A stretch of 64,000 bases of DNA from positions 3,941,001 to 4,005,000 of the forward strand of contig NZ_CP015381.1 of NCBI RefSeq assembly GCF_001854245.1, in the 5' to 3' direction. A program made the translations under genes and the position numbers. Source of the DNA: Desulfococcus multivorans. Its GTDB lineage: Bacteria > Desulfobacterota > Desulfobacteria > Desulfobacterales > Desulfococcaceae. The notes under the pieces were generated by a model that saw only the letters and a program-made list of their open reading frames with translations, was not told the DNA's origin and searched no databases. The number at the start of each line of letters is the position of its first letter. Position 1 is the first letter of the stretch. This document shows, in pieces, positions 43,599 through 54,239 of this stretch.

Positions 43599-44168
43599 AT
43601 GAGCGGAAACAGCAAAAGAAAAGCCCTCAAAAAGGCGCCGCCCCAACGGTCCGCGGCGGATGCGCCGCCGATGTCCCATGAAAAGGAACGCCGGATCGTC
43701 GCCCGGGTTTACGCCCTCGGCGAGCCCCTGTGCGAATCCGAGGGCATCGAACTGGTGTGCGTCGAATATCAGCGGGAATCCCGGGGACGGATATTGCGGC
43801 TCTATATCGACAAACCCGGCGGGGTGACCCTGGACGACTGCGCGGCCGTCAGCCGTCAGCTCGGTGATCTTCTGGATGTGGCCCTTGAGGAGATCGGGAC
43901 CTACAGTCTGGAAGTCTCCTCCCCCGGGCAGCACCGTCCACTGGGCAAGTTGCTCGATTTTGAAAAATATCGGGGAAATACGGCAGAAATCAGAACCACT
44001 CTACCCATAAACGGAAAGAAAAAGTTCAAAGGGGTGCTGGAGGGCGTGTCGGACGATACGATCAGCCTCAGGACGAACAGCGACTCCCTGGCCATTCCCT
44101 ATGGGCTGATCGCTCGTGCGCGGCTCGTCAATTATACGGAGAAAACGGATGTTAATACCAGACATTAA
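43599..44168 (+). CDS. rimP: Ribosome maturation factor RimP
   Basis: Needed for 30S subunit maturation. 189 residues: after a basic, low-complexity N-terminal extension of about 25 residues comes the N domain (ESEGIELVCVEYQRESRGRILRLYIDKPGGVTLDDC) and the Sm-like C domain (LEVSSPGQHRPL). An AAGAAG-type ribosome site lies before the ATG. It overlaps nusA by 20 bases, the usual rimP-nusA-infB order. Confidence 0.95.
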   Translation: MSGNSKRKALKKAPPQRSAADAPPMSHEKERRIVARVYALGEPLCESEGIELVCVEYQRESRGRILRLYIDKPGGVTLDDCAAVSRQLGDLLDVALEEIGTYSLEVSSPGQHRPLGKLLDFEKYRGNTAEIRTTLPINGKKKFKGVLEGVSDDTISLRTNSDSLAIPYGLIARARLVNYTEKTDVNTRH

Positions 44169-45597
44169 GCGTGTCATTGAACAGGTAAGCCGGGATAAGG
44201 GCATCGACGTGAACGTCCTTATCAGAACGCTTGAAGACGCCCTGAAATCTGCCGCAAAGAAGAAATTCGGGAACAAGATCGACATCGAGGTCAAATATAA
44301 CGAAGATTCGGGAGAGATAGAGGTTTTCCAGTTCAAGGAAGTGGTGGAGGAGATCACCGACCCCGAGCTGCAGATCGATCTGGAAGCCGGTCTGCTGCTT
44401 GACCCCGAATGTGAAATCGGCGACTGGCTCGGCGCCAAGATGGATACGGAATCCTTTGGACGCATCGCCGCCCAGTCCGCCAAGCAGGTGATCATCCAGA
44501 AGATCAAGGATGCGGAGCGCGATGCGATCTACGCCAACTTCATCAACCGTAAGGGAGAGATCATCAACGGCATCGTTCAGCGCATAGACCGCGGCCAGAT
44601 CATCGTCAACCTCGGTCAGGCTGAAGCGATCCTCCCGGCCCGGGAGCAGGTCCCCAAGGAGGTCTACCGACGGGGAGACCGGATCCGGGCTTATATCATG
44701 GACGTCCGCAACGACCCCCACGGCTCCCAGATCATTCTCTCCAGGACCCACCCGGAGTTCCTGGTAAGCCTGTTCAAGACCGAGGTTCCCGAGATCAGCG
44801 AGGGCATCGTCACCATCATGGGGGCCGCCCGTGAGCCCGGCAGCCGCGGCAAGATCGCCGTCTCATCCAACGATTCCGACATCGATCCCATCGGCGCCTG
44901 CGTCGGCATGAAAGGGAGCCGGGTCCAGAACGTGGTCCAGGAGCTTCGCGGTGAAAAGATCGATATCATATCCTGGCATGTGGATCCGGCCAAATTCGTC
45001 TGCAATGCATTGGCGCCGGCGGAAATTTCCCGGGTCATCATCGACGAGGAAAACCGGTCAATGGAGGTCATCGTCCCCGACGAGTTTCTCTCCGTGGCCA
45101 TCGGCAAGAAAGGACAGAACGTCCGTCTGGCCTCGAAACTGACCAAATGGCGACTGGACGTCAAAAGCGAATCCCGCTACAGCAAGGCGATGAAGGACGG
45201 CTACAACTCCCTCATATCGCTGCCGGGAGTCGGCATCAGTCTGGCGGACGCTCTTTATGAAAACGGATTCTTCTCCGCCGAAGAGATCGCCAAGAGCACC
45301 GTCGAGGATCTCACGCGGGTCCGGATCGTCACGGAGGACGAGGCCCGGGATCTGATCGCGGCGGCAAAGGCTTATGTCGCGGCAGCGGCCGATGACGTCG
45401 AGATCGATGAAAAATCCGCCGCCCTTCCGGAGGAGGCGACCGATGATACGCCTTCGGACAACCCGGAGGCGGCGGAGGACGGCAAATCGGGGGACGAAGA
45501 CGAAGACGGGGCATCCGCCCCGACCGGCGGGGAAGAAACCACTCCCCTCGCGGCCGACACGCCGCCGGGGCCGGCCGACGACGAGGAAAAGGAATGA
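44149..45597 (+). CDS. nusA: Transcription termination/antitermination factor NusA
   Basis: Binds RNA polymerase and modulates pausing, termination and antitermination. 482 residues: the N-terminal domain ([19 protein letters not shown]), an S1 domain (about 130-200), and two KH domains (about 210-345, with [14 protein letters not shown] and [14 protein letters not shown]). A helix-hairpin-helix-like segment follows near 358-415. The last 65 residues are acidic and disordered. The open frame starts earlier, but the ATG at 44149 follows GGAGA and matches the family start. Confidence 0.97.
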   Translation: MLIPDIKRVIEQVSRDKGIDVNVLIRTLEDALKSAAKKKFGNKIDIEVKYNEDSGEIEVFQFKEVVEEITDPELQIDLEAGLLLDPECEIGDWLGAKMDTESFGRIAAQSAKQVIIQKIKDAERDAIYANFINRKGEIINGIVQRIDRGQIIVNLGQAEAILPAREQVPKEVYRRGDRIRAYIMDVRNDPHGSQIILSRTHPEFLVSLFKTEVPEISEGIVTIMGAAREPGSRGKIAVSSNDSDIDPIGACVGMKGSRVQNVVQELRGEKIDIISWHVDPAKFVCNALAPAEISRVIIDEENRSMEVIVPDEFLSVAIGKKGQNVRLASKLTKWRLDVKSESRYSKAMKDGYNSLISLPGVGISLADALYENGFFSAEEIAKSTVEDLTRVRIVTEDEARDLIAAAKAYVAAAADDVEIDEKSAALPEEATDDTPSDNPEAAEDGKSGDEDEDGASAPTGGEETTPLAADTPPGPADDEEKE

Positions 45598-45697
45598 CCT
45601 TTTCGGGAAAAACGGACATCGACACATGATACAGGTGCGTGTAGTTATGGAATGATCTGCGGTGCACTGGATTTTTAACAACAGGTAAGGGGGACGG

Positions 45698-48541
45698 ATG
45701 GCGAAGATCAGGGTATATGAACTTGCCAGAGAACTCAATTTAAAGAACAAGGCGCTTCTCGAAAAGTTAAGCGAACTGGACATCGTGGTCAGCAGCCACA
45801 TGAGTTCCCTGGAAGAAGATGCGGTCAATCGGGTAAAGGCACACCTGCGCGGCAAAAAGCCGGGAGCGGTGGAACACAAACGCATCAAACCGACGGTTAT
45901 CCGAAGGCGAAAAAAGCGGCACGTCGAAGGAAAAGCCCCCAAGGAGACCGAACCGGCGACGGAGGTCGAAGCACCCGTCGAGCCGACGCCCCCTGTCGTC
46001 GACGTCCCCGAACCTGTTCCCGAAACAGCGACCGAACCGATCGAGGAGACGGCTGCAGCGGCACCGCCTACGCCTGAAACGGATGTCGAGGCCGAGCCCC
46101 CACGGCCCGCAGCTGAAGAAGAGACCACCGCCCCGGCGCCGGAAGAGACAGAAAAAGCCGCAGAAATGCCTGAAAAAAAAGAGGATGCCATCCAACCCCC
46201 CGCTGAGGCGTCCCAGCCGGCACCCGCACCCGAAGAACCCGCCGCAGAGGAAACACCGCTCCCCACGGAAGCCGACGCGGTTGTCGAACACCCGGCAGCG
46301 GAGGCCGAAACGCCATCCCCCTCCCTGCCTGAGGAAGGCGACGGCGCCGATGCCGATGCCGATGCCGATGCCGATTCGGACCAGAAATCAAAGAAGAAGA
46401 AAAAGAAAAAGAAAAAAAAGAAGGAACCCACGGACATGCCCGCGAAAATCATCAGCCTGCCGCCCAAGGTCGAGGAGGAGCCCTCGCCTCCGGATCGAGG
46501 CGATGACAAGTCGCAGCGCCGCCCGGCCGTTTCCGAACGCACGCCGGTGACGGCCGGTGGCGTCGAAGCCAAAACGCCGGCAGAGACGTCGACGTCCGAG
46601 GAGGATGCCGACAAGAAGAAAAAGAAGGAAAACCGCTGGGCCAAAAAGAAAATCTCCTTCAAGAAAAAAGAGGTAATCGAGGGAGATGCGCTTTACAGCA
46701 AGGCCCGAAACAGAAAAGGCAAAAAAGGGGCCAAGGCCAAATCCGTGCAAACACAGAAGACCCAGATCACGACACCCAAGGCCATCAAACGCCGGGTCAA
46801 GATCGATGAAACCATTGTCCTGTCCGACCTGGCCAAACGAATGGGCATCAAGGCCAATGAAATGATCAAAAAGCTGATGATGCTCGGCGTCATGGTGACC
46901 GTCAACCAGACCATCGACTTCGATACCGCCGCCCTGGTGGCCTCGGAATTCGACTACGAGGTCGAAAAGGCCCGGTTTGAGGAGGATGCCGTCCTGAACA
47001 TCGACAGCGAGGACGATGCCGGGAAACAGGTGGGACGCTCGCCCGTCGTCACGATCATGGGACACGTCGACCACGGCAAGACATCCCTTCTGGATGTCAT
47101 CCGGAAAACCCGGATCACCGAGATCGAGGCCGGCGGCATCACCCAGCACATCGGCGCCTACAGCGTGGCCACCAATCGGGGACAGATCACCTTCCTCGAC
47201 ACGCCGGGTCACGAGGCCTTTACCTCCATGCGGGCCAGAGGCGCCACGGTGACGGATATCGTCGTCCTGGTGGTGGCGGCCGACGACGGGGTCATGCCCC
47301 AGACCGTCGAGGCCATCAACCACTCCCGGGCGGCGGGGGTGCCCATCATCGTCGCCATCAACAAGATGGACAAGGCCGGCGCGGACCCCGACCGGGTTAT
47401 GCGCGAGTTGGCGGATCACGGACTGATGTCCGAAGAGTGGGGGGGCGACACCATCTTTGTCAAGGTCTCCGCAAAACAGAACCAGGGGATCGACGAACTG
47501 CTGGAGATGATTCTGCTCCAGGCGGAGGTCCTCGAACTGACGGCCAATCCGGAGCGACACGCCAGAGGCTACGTGGTGGAATCCAAGCTCGACTCCGGCC
47601 GCGGACCGGTGGCCACCGTCCTGATCCAGGAGGGCACCCTCCATGCCGGAGACCCGATCGTCTGCGGTATCCACCACGGGAAAATCCGGGCGATGCTCAA
47701 CGACAGGGGCGCCCAGGTTGACGAGGCGGGCCCCTCCATGCCCGTGGAAATCCTCGGGCTGTCGGGCGTTCCCAACGCCGGTGACGAGATGGTCGCGCTG
47801 GACGACGACAAGAGCGCCAAACAGGTCAGCGAACACCGTCTTCAGAAGCATCGGTCCCTGGAGCTGGCCAAGACCAGCCGGGTCAGCCTGGAGAAGCTCT
47901 TCGAGCGGATGCAGGAAGGGGAGGTCAAGGACCTCAACATCATCCTCAAGGCGGATGTTCACGGATCCATCGAGGCGCTCAGCGACTCGCTCACGAAGCT
48001 CTCCAACGAGGAGGTGACGATCCGGATCATCCACGCGGCCACCGGCACCGTCTCCGAGTCGGACATCTCACTGGCCGCGGTCTCCAACGCCATCATCATC
48101 GGGTTCAACGTCCGCCCGAGTGCGAAGGTTCAGGCCATGGCGACGGAAGAGCACGTGGACATGCGCTTCTACAACATCATCTACAACGTCATCAAGGACG
48201 TCAAGGACGCCATCGTCGGCATGATGGAATCCACCTTCGAGGAACGGGTCCTGGGTATGGCCGAAACCCGGGAGGTCTTTTTCGTCCCCAAGGTGGGGGC
48301 CATCGCGGGCTGTTACGTCACCAGCGGCTCCATCAAGCGGGGGCAGCGAATCCGCCTGGTTCGGGACGGCGTCATCATTCACGAAGGCAAGATCTCTTCG
48401 CTCAAGCGCTTCAAGGATGATGCCAAGGAGGTCCAGAGCGGGTACGAATGCGGCATCGGGATCGAGGGATACAACGACATCAAGGTCGGCGATATCATCG
48501 AGTGTTACTACCTCGAGGAGATCAAGCCGGAGCTCCGGTAA
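45698..48541 (+). CDS. infB: Translation initiation factor IF-2
   Basis: GTPase that delivers initiator tRNA to the 30S subunit. 947 residues: an N-terminal IF2_N domain ([21 protein letters not shown]), a 330-residue low-complexity linker rich in Pro/Ala/Glu, a second IF2_N-like segment near 370-430, then the G domain with GHVDHGKT (455-462), DTPGHEAF and NKMD, and the C-terminal barrels. An unusual run of 11 lysines (residues 232-242; 46391-46423) interrupts the acidic linker. GGGGGA precedes the ATG. Confidence 0.97.
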   Translation: MAKIRVYELARELNLKNKALLEKLSELDIVVSSHMSSLEEDAVNRVKAHLRGKKPGAVEHKRIKPTVIRRRKKRHVEGKAPKETEPATEVEAPVEPTPPVVDVPEPVPETATEPIEETAAAAPPTPETDVEAEPPRPAAEEETTAPAPEETEKAAEMPEKKEDAIQPPAEASQPAPAPEEPAAEETPLPTEADAVVEHPAAEAETPSPSLPEEGDGADADADADADSDQKSKKKKKKKKKKKEPTDMPAKIISLPPKVEEEPSPPDRGDDKSQRRPAVSERTPVTAGGVEAKTPAETSTSEEDADKKKKKENRWAKKKISFKKKEVIEGDALYSKARNRKGKKGAKAKSVQTQKTQITTPKAIKRRVKIDETIVLSDLAKRMGIKANEMIKKLMMLGVMVTVNQTIDFDTAALVASEFDYEVEKARFEEDAVLNIDSEDDAGKQVGRSPVVTIMGHVDHGKTSLLDVIRKTRITEIEAGGITQHIGAYSVATNRGQITFLDTPGHEAFTSMRARGATVTDIVVLVVAADDGVMPQTVEAINHSRAAGVPIIVAINKMDKAGADPDRVMRELADHGLMSEEWGGDTIFVKVSAKQNQGIDELLEMILLQAEVLELTANPERHARGYVVESKLDSGRGPVATVLIQEGTLHAGDPIVCGIHHGKIRAMLNDRGAQVDEAGPSMPVEILGLSGVPNAGDEMVALDDDKSAKQVSEHRLQKHRSLELAKTSRVSLEKLFERMQEGEVKDLNIILKADVHGSIEALSDSLTKLSNEEVTIRIIHAATGTVSESDISLAAVSNAIIIGFNVRPSAKVQAMATEEHVDMRFYNIIYNVIKDVKDAIVGMMESTFEERVLGMAETREVFFVPKVGAIAGCYVTSGSIKRGQRIRLVRDGVIIHEGKISSLKRFKDDAKEVQSGYECGIGIEGYNDIKVGDIIECYYLEEIKPELR

Positions 48542-48573
48542 GCGCTGCATTCGGAAGAAAGGTGACGATCGAT

Positions 48574-48861
48574 ATGGTTGTGGGCATCGGCATCATGACG
48601 TTCAGGCTTCATGACTGCCGCTCCCTGAAGGGAAAGCGGAAGATCGTGAAATCCATTATCGCGCGGCTCCGGAATCAGTTCAACGCCTCGGTAGCCGAGA
48701 TCGGCGCCAACGACGTCTATCACCAGGCTGAAATCGGCGTTTCCCTGGTGGGCAACGATCGGCAGGTGATCAACTCGAAGCTGGATAAACTTTTCAACAT
48801 GGCCGATTCCCTGGGGTTGGCGGAAATGATCGATACCGAATTGGAGATCATCAACATATGA
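48574..48861 (+). CDS. DUF503 (YlxP-like) protein
   Basis: 95-residue small protein regularly found between infB and rbfA and probably linked to ribosome biogenesis; its biochemical role is unknown. The family pattern is clear: VGIGIMTFRLHDCRSLKGKRKIVKSI, then RNQFNASVAEIG and a C-terminal helix. The start is ATG 48574; the upstream frame is spurious. It ends in a 4-base overlap with rbfA. Confidence 0.92.
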   Translation: MVVGIGIMTFRLHDCRSLKGKRKIVKSIIARLRNQFNASVAEIGANDVYHQAEIGVSLVGNDRQVINSKLDKLFNMADSLGLAEMIDTELEIINI

Positions 48862-49238
48862 AGCCTTTTTCTCGAGCGGACAGAGTCGGCGAACTGATCC
48901 AGCAGGTGGTGTCGGAAATCCTGACGCGCAACATCCGGGATCCTCGCCTGAAGATGGCAACCATTACCGGCGTCAAGATGTCCAAGGACCTCCGGAACGC
49001 CAAGATCTATTTCGCCGTCTCCGGCGGATCCGAGAAGGTCGACGGCGCCCTGCTCGGATTCAACAGCGCCATGGGCTATATCAAACGCGTGCTTGCCGGC
49101 GAGCTGGAATTGCGGTATATGCCCGAACTTAAATTCTATTACGACAAATCCTTTGATTACGGCGCCCACATCGACGCCCTGCTCAAATCGCTTAATGCCG
49201 AAGATGGAAAAGATCATTCACCATTTGAGACGGAGTAA
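48858..49238 (+). CDS. rbfA: Ribosome-binding factor A
   Basis: KH-fold protein for late 16S rRNA maturation and cold adaptation, 126 residues. Signature segments: RADRVGELIQQVVSEIL, DPRLKMATITGVKMSKDLRNAKIYF and LELRYMPELKFYYDKSFDYG. The ATG overlaps the stop of the DUF503 gene. The C-terminus overlaps the start of nrnA. Confidence 0.96.
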   Translation: MKPFSRADRVGELIQQVVSEILTRNIRDPRLKMATITGVKMSKDLRNAKIYFAVSGGSEKVDGALLGFNSAMGYIKRVLAGELELRYMPELKFYYDKSFDYGAHIDALLKSLNAEDGKDHSPFETE

Positions 49239-50196
49239 GCGCATCCTGCTGGCCTCCCATGTCAATCCGGACGGCGACGCCGTCGGCGCCCTCATTGCCC
49301 TGGCCCTGGCCCTGGAAAAATCGGGAAAACGGACGACGATGTACAATGAAAGCCCGATACCGGCCGTCTACCGTTTTCTGCCGGCGGTGGACCGGATCGT
49401 CAGCCGCATCGACCGGAACACCACGCCTTTCGATGCCGTGGTCATCCTCGACTGCAGCAACATGGACCGTATCGGAAGGCTGGCGGCCGATGCGGCATCT
49501 CTCGGCGTTACCCTCAACATCGACCACCATCCGAGCAATACCGGGTTCGGCGATCTCCAATACGTCGACACCGGTGCCTGCTCCACCGCCGAGATGGTCT
49601 ACCGGATCGTCAAGGCCATCGGCGTTTCCATGGACAGGGACATCTCCACGGCGATCTATACCGGGATCCTGACGGACACCGGCTCGTTCCGGTTTGCCAA
49701 CACCAACCAGACCGCCTTTTCGATATGCCTGGAGATGACGGAAAACGGCGTGGATCCCTATACCGTGGCCCAGCATGTCTACGGCACCTATTCCATCGGC
49801 CGGATCAAACTCCTCAACCTGGCGCTCGATTCCATTGAAATCGCGGAGAACGGCAAGCTCTCCTTCATGATGCTGACCCGCGACATGCTCGAAGAAACCG
49901 GAACGCAGCCCGAAGACGTGGACGGCATGATCAACTATGCCAAAAGCATCAAGGACGTGAAGGTCGCCGTTCTGATTCAGGAGCGTGCCGGAAACGATGA
50001 TTCGCGGAACAAAAACAATTTCTACGTCAGCCTGCGGTCGGACGGCAGCGTCGACGTGGCGGCCCTGGCAGCATCCTTCGGCGGGGGCGGTCACCACCGG
50101 GCGGCCGGCTTCTGCGCGGAGACCTCCCTGGCGGACCTGAAGGGCGGCATCCTGAAATGGCTGAAAAAATGCGAGCCGGAACCATGCAGAAACTGA
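49204..50196 (+). CDS. nrnA: DHH-family oligoribonuclease / pAp-phosphatase (NrnA)
   Basis: Degrades short oligoribonucleotides and 3'-phosphoadenosine 5'-phosphate; about 330 residues. Metal motifs are HVNPDGDAVG near 19-28, VVILDCSNMDR near 80-90 and the DHH motif in NIDHHPSNTG near 107. The DHHA1 domain closes with SFGGGGHHRAAGF near 300. ATGs at 49195 and 49204 are in frame; 49204 matches the family start. In a sulfate-assimilating or sulfate-reducing context pAp clearance would be relevant. It overlaps rbfA and truB. Confidence 0.92.
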   Translation: MEKIIHHLRRSKRILLASHVNPDGDAVGALIALALALEKSGKRTTMYNESPIPAVYRFLPAVDRIVSRIDRNTTPFDAVVILDCSNMDRIGRLAADAASLGVTLNIDHHPSNTGFGDLQYVDTGACSTAEMVYRIVKAIGVSMDRDISTAIYTGILTDTGSFRFANTNQTAFSICLEMTENGVDPYTVAQHVYGTYSIGRIKLLNLALDSIEIAENGKLSFMMLTRDMLEETGTQPEDVDGMINYAKSIKDVKVAVLIQERAGNDDSRNKNNFYVSLRSDGSVDVAALAASFGGGGHHRAAGFCAETSLADLKGGILKWLKKCEPEPCRN

Positions 50197-51089
50197 CCAG
50201 CGGCATCCTCGTTGTGGACAAGCCCGAAGGGATGAGCTCCGCCGGCGTCGTGGGTCGGATCAAGCGTGGGCTCAGGGCGGGAAAGGTGGGACATTGCGGC
50301 ACCCTCGATCCCTTTGCCTCAGGCGTCGTCGTCTGCTGCATCAATCAGGCCACCCGTCTGGCAGGTTTTTTCCTTCATGGGGACAAGCGCTATGAAGGGA
50401 TCCTTCGGCTGGGGATCGAAACCGACACCCAGGATCTGACGGGGGAAACGGTTTCCGAAAAACCGGTCGACGTCACGGCGGATGCCGTCCGATCGGCCTT
50501 CGCCGCCCTGGAGGGGCCCATGCGGCAGCATCCTCCGGTCTATTCCGCTCTCAAACACCGGGGGGTGCCGTTGTACAAACTGGCCCGGGCAGGCCGTCCG
50601 GTCCAGAAGCCGCCCAGGGAGATCGTGATCCACCGCCTCGAGGTTCAGGCCGTCGATCTGCCGGATGTCCGCTTTTCGGTGTCGTGTTCCGGCGGCACCT
50701 ATGTCCGGACCCTGGCCGTCGATCTGGGGCGAATGCTGGGATGCGGCGCACACCTTCGGAAGCTCGTCCGGACGGCCGCCGGCCCTTTCTCCCTGGAACA
50801 GGCCCTCACCCCCCGGGAGGTGGCCGCCCTGGCGGCGGTCGATGCCGTCGAAGACCGGATGATTCCCATGAACGACGCCGTGGCCTTCATGCCCATGCGG
50901 CGAATCGCCCCTGAAACGGCCCGTAAAATACGCCACGGCATGCCGCTGACCGAAAAGGAGATCGAACGCCCGAAAACGGACGCTTCGTCGGGGTGGATTC
51001 GGATAGTGGACGAAAACGATCGCCTGATTGCGATTCTGGAGCACAAAAAAGGAAATCCCCGCTATAATTATTGTTGTGTTTTTAACTAG
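50184..51089 (+). CDS. truB: tRNA pseudouridine-55 synthase TruB
   Basis: Makes pseudouridine 55 in the T-loop of tRNAs. About 301 residues from ATG 50184 (ATG 50157 also in frame). GILVVDKPEGMSS near 7-19, the catalytic Asp42 in GHCGTLDPFASG, the KRYEG segment, and SCSGGTYVRTLAVDLG are present. A C-terminal PUA-like extension follows. It overlaps the end of nrnA by 13 bases. Confidence 0.95.
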   Translation: MQKLTSGILVVDKPEGMSSAGVVGRIKRGLRAGKVGHCGTLDPFASGVVVCCINQATRLAGFFLHGDKRYEGILRLGIETDTQDLTGETVSEKPVDVTADAVRSAFAALEGPMRQHPPVYSALKHRGVPLYKLARAGRPVQKPPREIVIHRLEVQAVDLPDVRFSVSCSGGTYVRTLAVDLGRMLGCGAHLRKLVRTAAGPFSLEQALTPREVAALAAVDAVEDRMIPMNDAVAFMPMRRIAPETARKIRHGMPLTEKEIERPKTDASSGWIRIVDENDRLIAILEHKKGNPRYNYCCVFN

Positions 51090-51095
51090 AACATG

Positions 51096-51132
51096 AATAT
51101 TAAGGGAAAAAATTAATATTTCTTTGTTTTTT
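51096..51132 (+). terminator. AT-rich hairpin and T-tract between truB and rpsO
   Basis: AATATTAA (51096-51103) and TTAATATT (51113-51120) pair around a 9-base loop, followed by TCTTTGTTTTTT. The stem has no G-C pair and would be weak, so it may be a partial terminator, or an RNase-processing or S15 regulatory site before rpsO. Confidence 0.45.
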
Positions 51133-51167
51133 CGATATTCATTACGATCAACAGGAGGCTAAACGAA

Positions 51168-51437
51168 GTGGTACTGACATCAGAACAAAAACGGGATTTG
51201 ATCGACCAATATAAACTGCACGACAGCGACACCGGATCGCCCGAGGTCCAGATCGGACTGCTCACCCACCGCATCTCCTACCTGACGGAGCACCTGAAGG
51301 TCCACAAGAAAGACCATCATTCCCGAAGGGGGCTTCTGATGCTGGTCGGCCAGCGCCGGCGACTCTTGAACTATGTCAAGAACAAAAACATCGTCCGGTA
51401 CCGGGAAATTATCGAGCGGCTGGGATTGCGCAGATAA
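51168..51437 (+). CDS. rpsO: 30S ribosomal protein S15
   Basis: 89-residue primary 16S rRNA-binding protein of the platform. [35 protein letters not shown] and the [29 protein letters not shown] segments are characteristic. The start is GTG 51168, with AGGAGG at 51153-51158. pnp follows after a hairpin, the common rpsO-pnp order. Confidence 0.98.
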   Translation: MVLTSEQKRDLIDQYKLHDSDTGSPEVQIGLLTHRISYLTEHLKVHKKDHHSRRGLLMLVGQRRRLLNYVKNKNIVRYREIIERLGLRR

Positions 51438-51567
51438 CGGCATCCACCATCGTTAGCCGATCCAACGCAACCCTGACGCACCGAAGTGCGCCTGTGTGCC
51501 GGCCAGCGGCCTTTTCCCCGTCACCGTCGACACCCGTCGCCGCCGGGACCACGACCGGCATGATCCC

Positions 51568-51608
51568 GCGGCTCAGCGCCTTTCAAAGGCTTGAGGCCGC
51601 TTTTTTTT
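51568..51608 (+). terminator. Terminator/attenuator in the pnp leader
   Basis: A long GC-rich hairpin (about 51568-51600; arms GCGGC...CCTTT and AAAGG...GCCGC with a bulge) is followed by eight T residues, ending 11 bases before the pnp ATG. It overlaps the region of the pnp ribosome site (AGGAG near 51609), so it may terminate rpsO transcripts and limit pnp expression. Processing of such leader hairpins by RNase III/PNPase is known in other bacteria; here it is inferred. Confidence 0.75.
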
Positions 51609-51618
51609 AGGAGAGTTT

Positions 51619-53712
51619 ATGGAATTGACATTGACAGCAGATCTCGGGGGCAATCCCCTGAGCATCCAGACGGGCAAGGTGGCCAAACAGGCCTCCGGCG
51701 CGGTGGTGGTTCAATACGGAGAAACGGTCGTTCTCGTCAGCGCCGTTTCCGCCTATGAAACCCGATCCGGGCTGGACTTCCTTCCCCTCACGGTCGAATA
51801 TCAGGAAAAAATCTATGCCGCGGGTCGCATCCCGGGGAATTACATGCGACGGGAAGTCGGACGGCCCAGCGAGAAGGAGACCCTTACGGCCCGGTTGATC
51901 GACCGGCCCATCCGCCCCTTGTTCCCCAAGGGGTATCACAGCGAAATCCAGGTCATCGCCACGGTCCTGTCCATGGATCAGGAGAACGATCCCGACGTTC
52001 TGGCCATGATCGGGGCATCGGCGGCTCTCCAGATCTCGGATATTCCGTTTCAAGGTCCCATCGCCGCGGTCCGTGTGGGCCGGATCGACGGAAAGTTCGT
52101 CGTCAACCCCGGCATGAGCCGGCAGTCGGAAAGCGACATCAACATCATCGTGGCCGGCTCCAAAACCGGCGTGGTGATGGTGGAAGGCGGCGGCAACATC
52201 GTGAGCGAAGAGGAGATGCTGGACGCCATCTTTTTCGGCCATGCCGCCATGCAGCCGGTGATCGAGATCCAGGAGAAGCTGACGGAGGCGTTGGGCAAGC
52301 CCAAGCGGCCTCACGAACCGCCCCCCAAGGACCAGGCCCTGATCGAAAAACTCGACGCCATGACCTCGACACGGATCCGGGAGTCGATCCTGATTCCCGA
52401 GAAGACGGCACGCCATACCGCTCTCAGGGAGCTGCGAAACCAGATCATGGCCGACCTGGGCGAGGACTACGCCGATCGCAAGGGCGAGATTTACGAGATC
52501 CTGCACGACATCGAACGGACTCTCTGCAGGAATCTCATCCTTCAGGAGGGACGGCGCATCGACGGCAGAAAGTTCGATGAAATCCGGCCCATCACCTGTG
52601 AGGTCGGCGTCCTGCCGAGGCCCCACGGGAGCGCGCTCTTCACCCGGGGGGAGACCCAGGTCCTCGGGGTGCTGACCATCGGCTCCGGTCAGGACGAACA
52701 GCGGGTGGAAACCCTCTACGGAGACGACCCTCAACGGTTCATGCTCCACTACAATTTCCCGCCCTTTTCCGTCGGGGAAGTCAAGCGCATGGGCGGCCCC
52801 AGTCGTCGAGACATCGGCCACGGCGGTCTATCCAAGCGCGCCCTGGAACGGATTCTGCCGAAGCCGGAAGATTTCGATTACACCATCCGCATCGTTTCCG
52901 AGGTCCTGGAATCCAACGGATCCTCCTCCATGGGAACCGTCTGCTCGGGGATCCTGGCCCTGATGGACGGCGGCGTGCCCATCACGGCGCCGGTATCCGG
53001 CATCGCCATGGGCCTGGTCAAGGAAGGGGACCAGGTGGTGATCCTCTCCGACATTCTGGGGGATGAAGACCACACCGGCGACATGGATTTCAAGGTGGCC
53101 GGCACCCGGGACGGGATCACCGCCCTCCAGATGGACATCAAGATCCTCGAGCTCTCGAAGGACGTCATGGAAAAGGCTCTCGCCCAGGCGCGGGAAGGCC
53201 GGATCTTCATCCTGGAAAAGATGCTCCAGGCCCTCGAGGCACCCCGGAAGGAAATTTCCCCTTACGCCCCCAAGATGATCACCGTCAAGATCAATCCCGA
53301 CAAGATCCGGGAAATTATCGGCCCGGGGGGAAAGGTGATCCGGGCAATCCAGAGCGAGACCAACACCAAGATCGAGATCGATGACTCCGGTCTGGTCAAG
53401 ATCGCCGCCACATCCCAGCAGGAAGGCGATGCAGCCCTGCAGCGGATCAACGAGATCACCGCCGAACCGGAGGTGGGTGCCGTTTACGAGGGTACCGTCG
53501 TCAAGACCATGGACTTCGGCGCCTTTGTCCAGATCTTCCCGGGGACCGACGGCCTCGTCCATATTTCCCAGCTGGCCCGGGAACGGGTCAAGAAGGTGAC
53601 GGACGTGGTGAAGGAGGGCGACACTCTCCGGGTCAAAATTCTCGAGATCAACCGGGACGGCAAGATTCGCCTGAGCCACAAAGCGGTTCTGGAAGAGGAA
53701 GATGGGGCTTGA
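51619..53712 (+). CDS. pnp: Polyribonucleotide nucleotidyltransferase (PNPase)
   Basis: Phosphorolytic 3'-5' exoribonuclease of the degradosome. 697 residues: two RNase PH domains (residues 1-215 and 310-540; [29 protein letters not shown] in the first, [21 protein letters not shown] in the second), a helical linker, then KH ([18 protein letters not shown], about 557-615) and S1 ([20 protein letters not shown], about 620-690). AGGAG precedes the ATG. Confidence 0.98.
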   Translation: MELTLTADLGGNPLSIQTGKVAKQASGAVVVQYGETVVLVSAVSAYETRSGLDFLPLTVEYQEKIYAAGRIPGNYMRREVGRPSEKETLTARLIDRPIRPLFPKGYHSEIQVIATVLSMDQENDPDVLAMIGASAALQISDIPFQGPIAAVRVGRIDGKFVVNPGMSRQSESDINIIVAGSKTGVVMVEGGGNIVSEEEMLDAIFFGHAAMQPVIEIQEKLTEALGKPKRPHEPPPKDQALIEKLDAMTSTRIRESILIPEKTARHTALRELRNQIMADLGEDYADRKGEIYEILHDIERTLCRNLILQEGRRIDGRKFDEIRPITCEVGVLPRPHGSALFTRGETQVLGVLTIGSGQDEQRVETLYGDDPQRFMLHYNFPPFSVGEVKRMGGPSRRDIGHGGLSKRALERILPKPEDFDYTIRIVSEVLESNGSSSMGTVCSGILALMDGGVPITAPVSGIAMGLVKEGDQVVILSDILGDEDHTGDMDFKVAGTRDGITALQMDIKILELSKDVMEKALAQAREGRIFILEKMLQALEAPRKEISPYAPKMITVKINPDKIREIIGPGGKVIRAIQSETNTKIEIDDSGLVKIAATSQQEGDAALQRINEITAEPEVGAVYEGTVVKTMDFGAFVQIFPGTDGLVHISQLARERVKKVTDVVKEGDTLRVKILEINRDGKIRLSHKAVLEEEDGA

Positions 53713-53750
53713 GACGACACCCTGTCCGGATCTCCCCGGAGCTGCCTGAC

Positions 53751-54239
53751 ATGACGATCGTGCTCCAATTCCGCCGCGTGAGGCCCGAACAGGACGCGGA
53801 CATTCCCCTGCCCCGCTACATGACCGTCGGTGCCTCGGGTATGGACCTCGCCGCCGCCGTGACGGATCCGATCGTCGTCAAACCCGGGGAGATCGTCCTG
53901 ATTCCGACAGGATTCGCCATCGCCGTTCCGGAGGGTTATGAAGCCCAGATTCGCCCCAGGAGCGGCCTGGCGTCCCGGCACGGCATCGGGCTCGTCAATT
54001 CCCCGGGAACCGTCGATGCCGACTACCGGGGAGAAATCCGGATCCCGATCATCAACCTGGGGAAGGCCCCCTACACCATCCAGAGAGGCGACCGCATCGC
54101 CCAGATGGTCATCGCACCGGTCTGTCGCCCGACGACGGCGCTGGTGACGTCTCTGGACGAAACCGATCGGGACGCCGGCGGATTCGGACACACCGGAAGG
54201 GGTCAGGACAGCGAGCCGCCCACGGGTCGGATGCCGTAG
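53751..54239 (+). CDS. dut: Deoxyuridine 5'-triphosphate nucleotidohydrolase
   Basis: Hydrolyses dUTP to dUMP, preventing uracil incorporation and feeding thymidylate synthesis. About 162 residues with the dUTPase motifs: [52 protein letters not shown] and the C-terminal [13 protein letters not shown] at 53709 opens the frame, but GGAG lies about 9 bases before the ATG at 53751. Its 3' end overlaps the convergent deacetylase-like gene by 37 bases. Confidence 0.94.
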   Translation: MTIVLQFRRVRPEQDADIPLPRYMTVGASGMDLAAAVTDPIVVKPGEIVLIPTGFAIAVPEGYEAQIRPRSGLASRHGIGLVNSPGTVDADYRGEIRIPIINLGKAPYTIQRGDRIAQMVIAPVCRPTTALVTSLDETDRDAGGFGHTGRGQDSEPPTGRMP

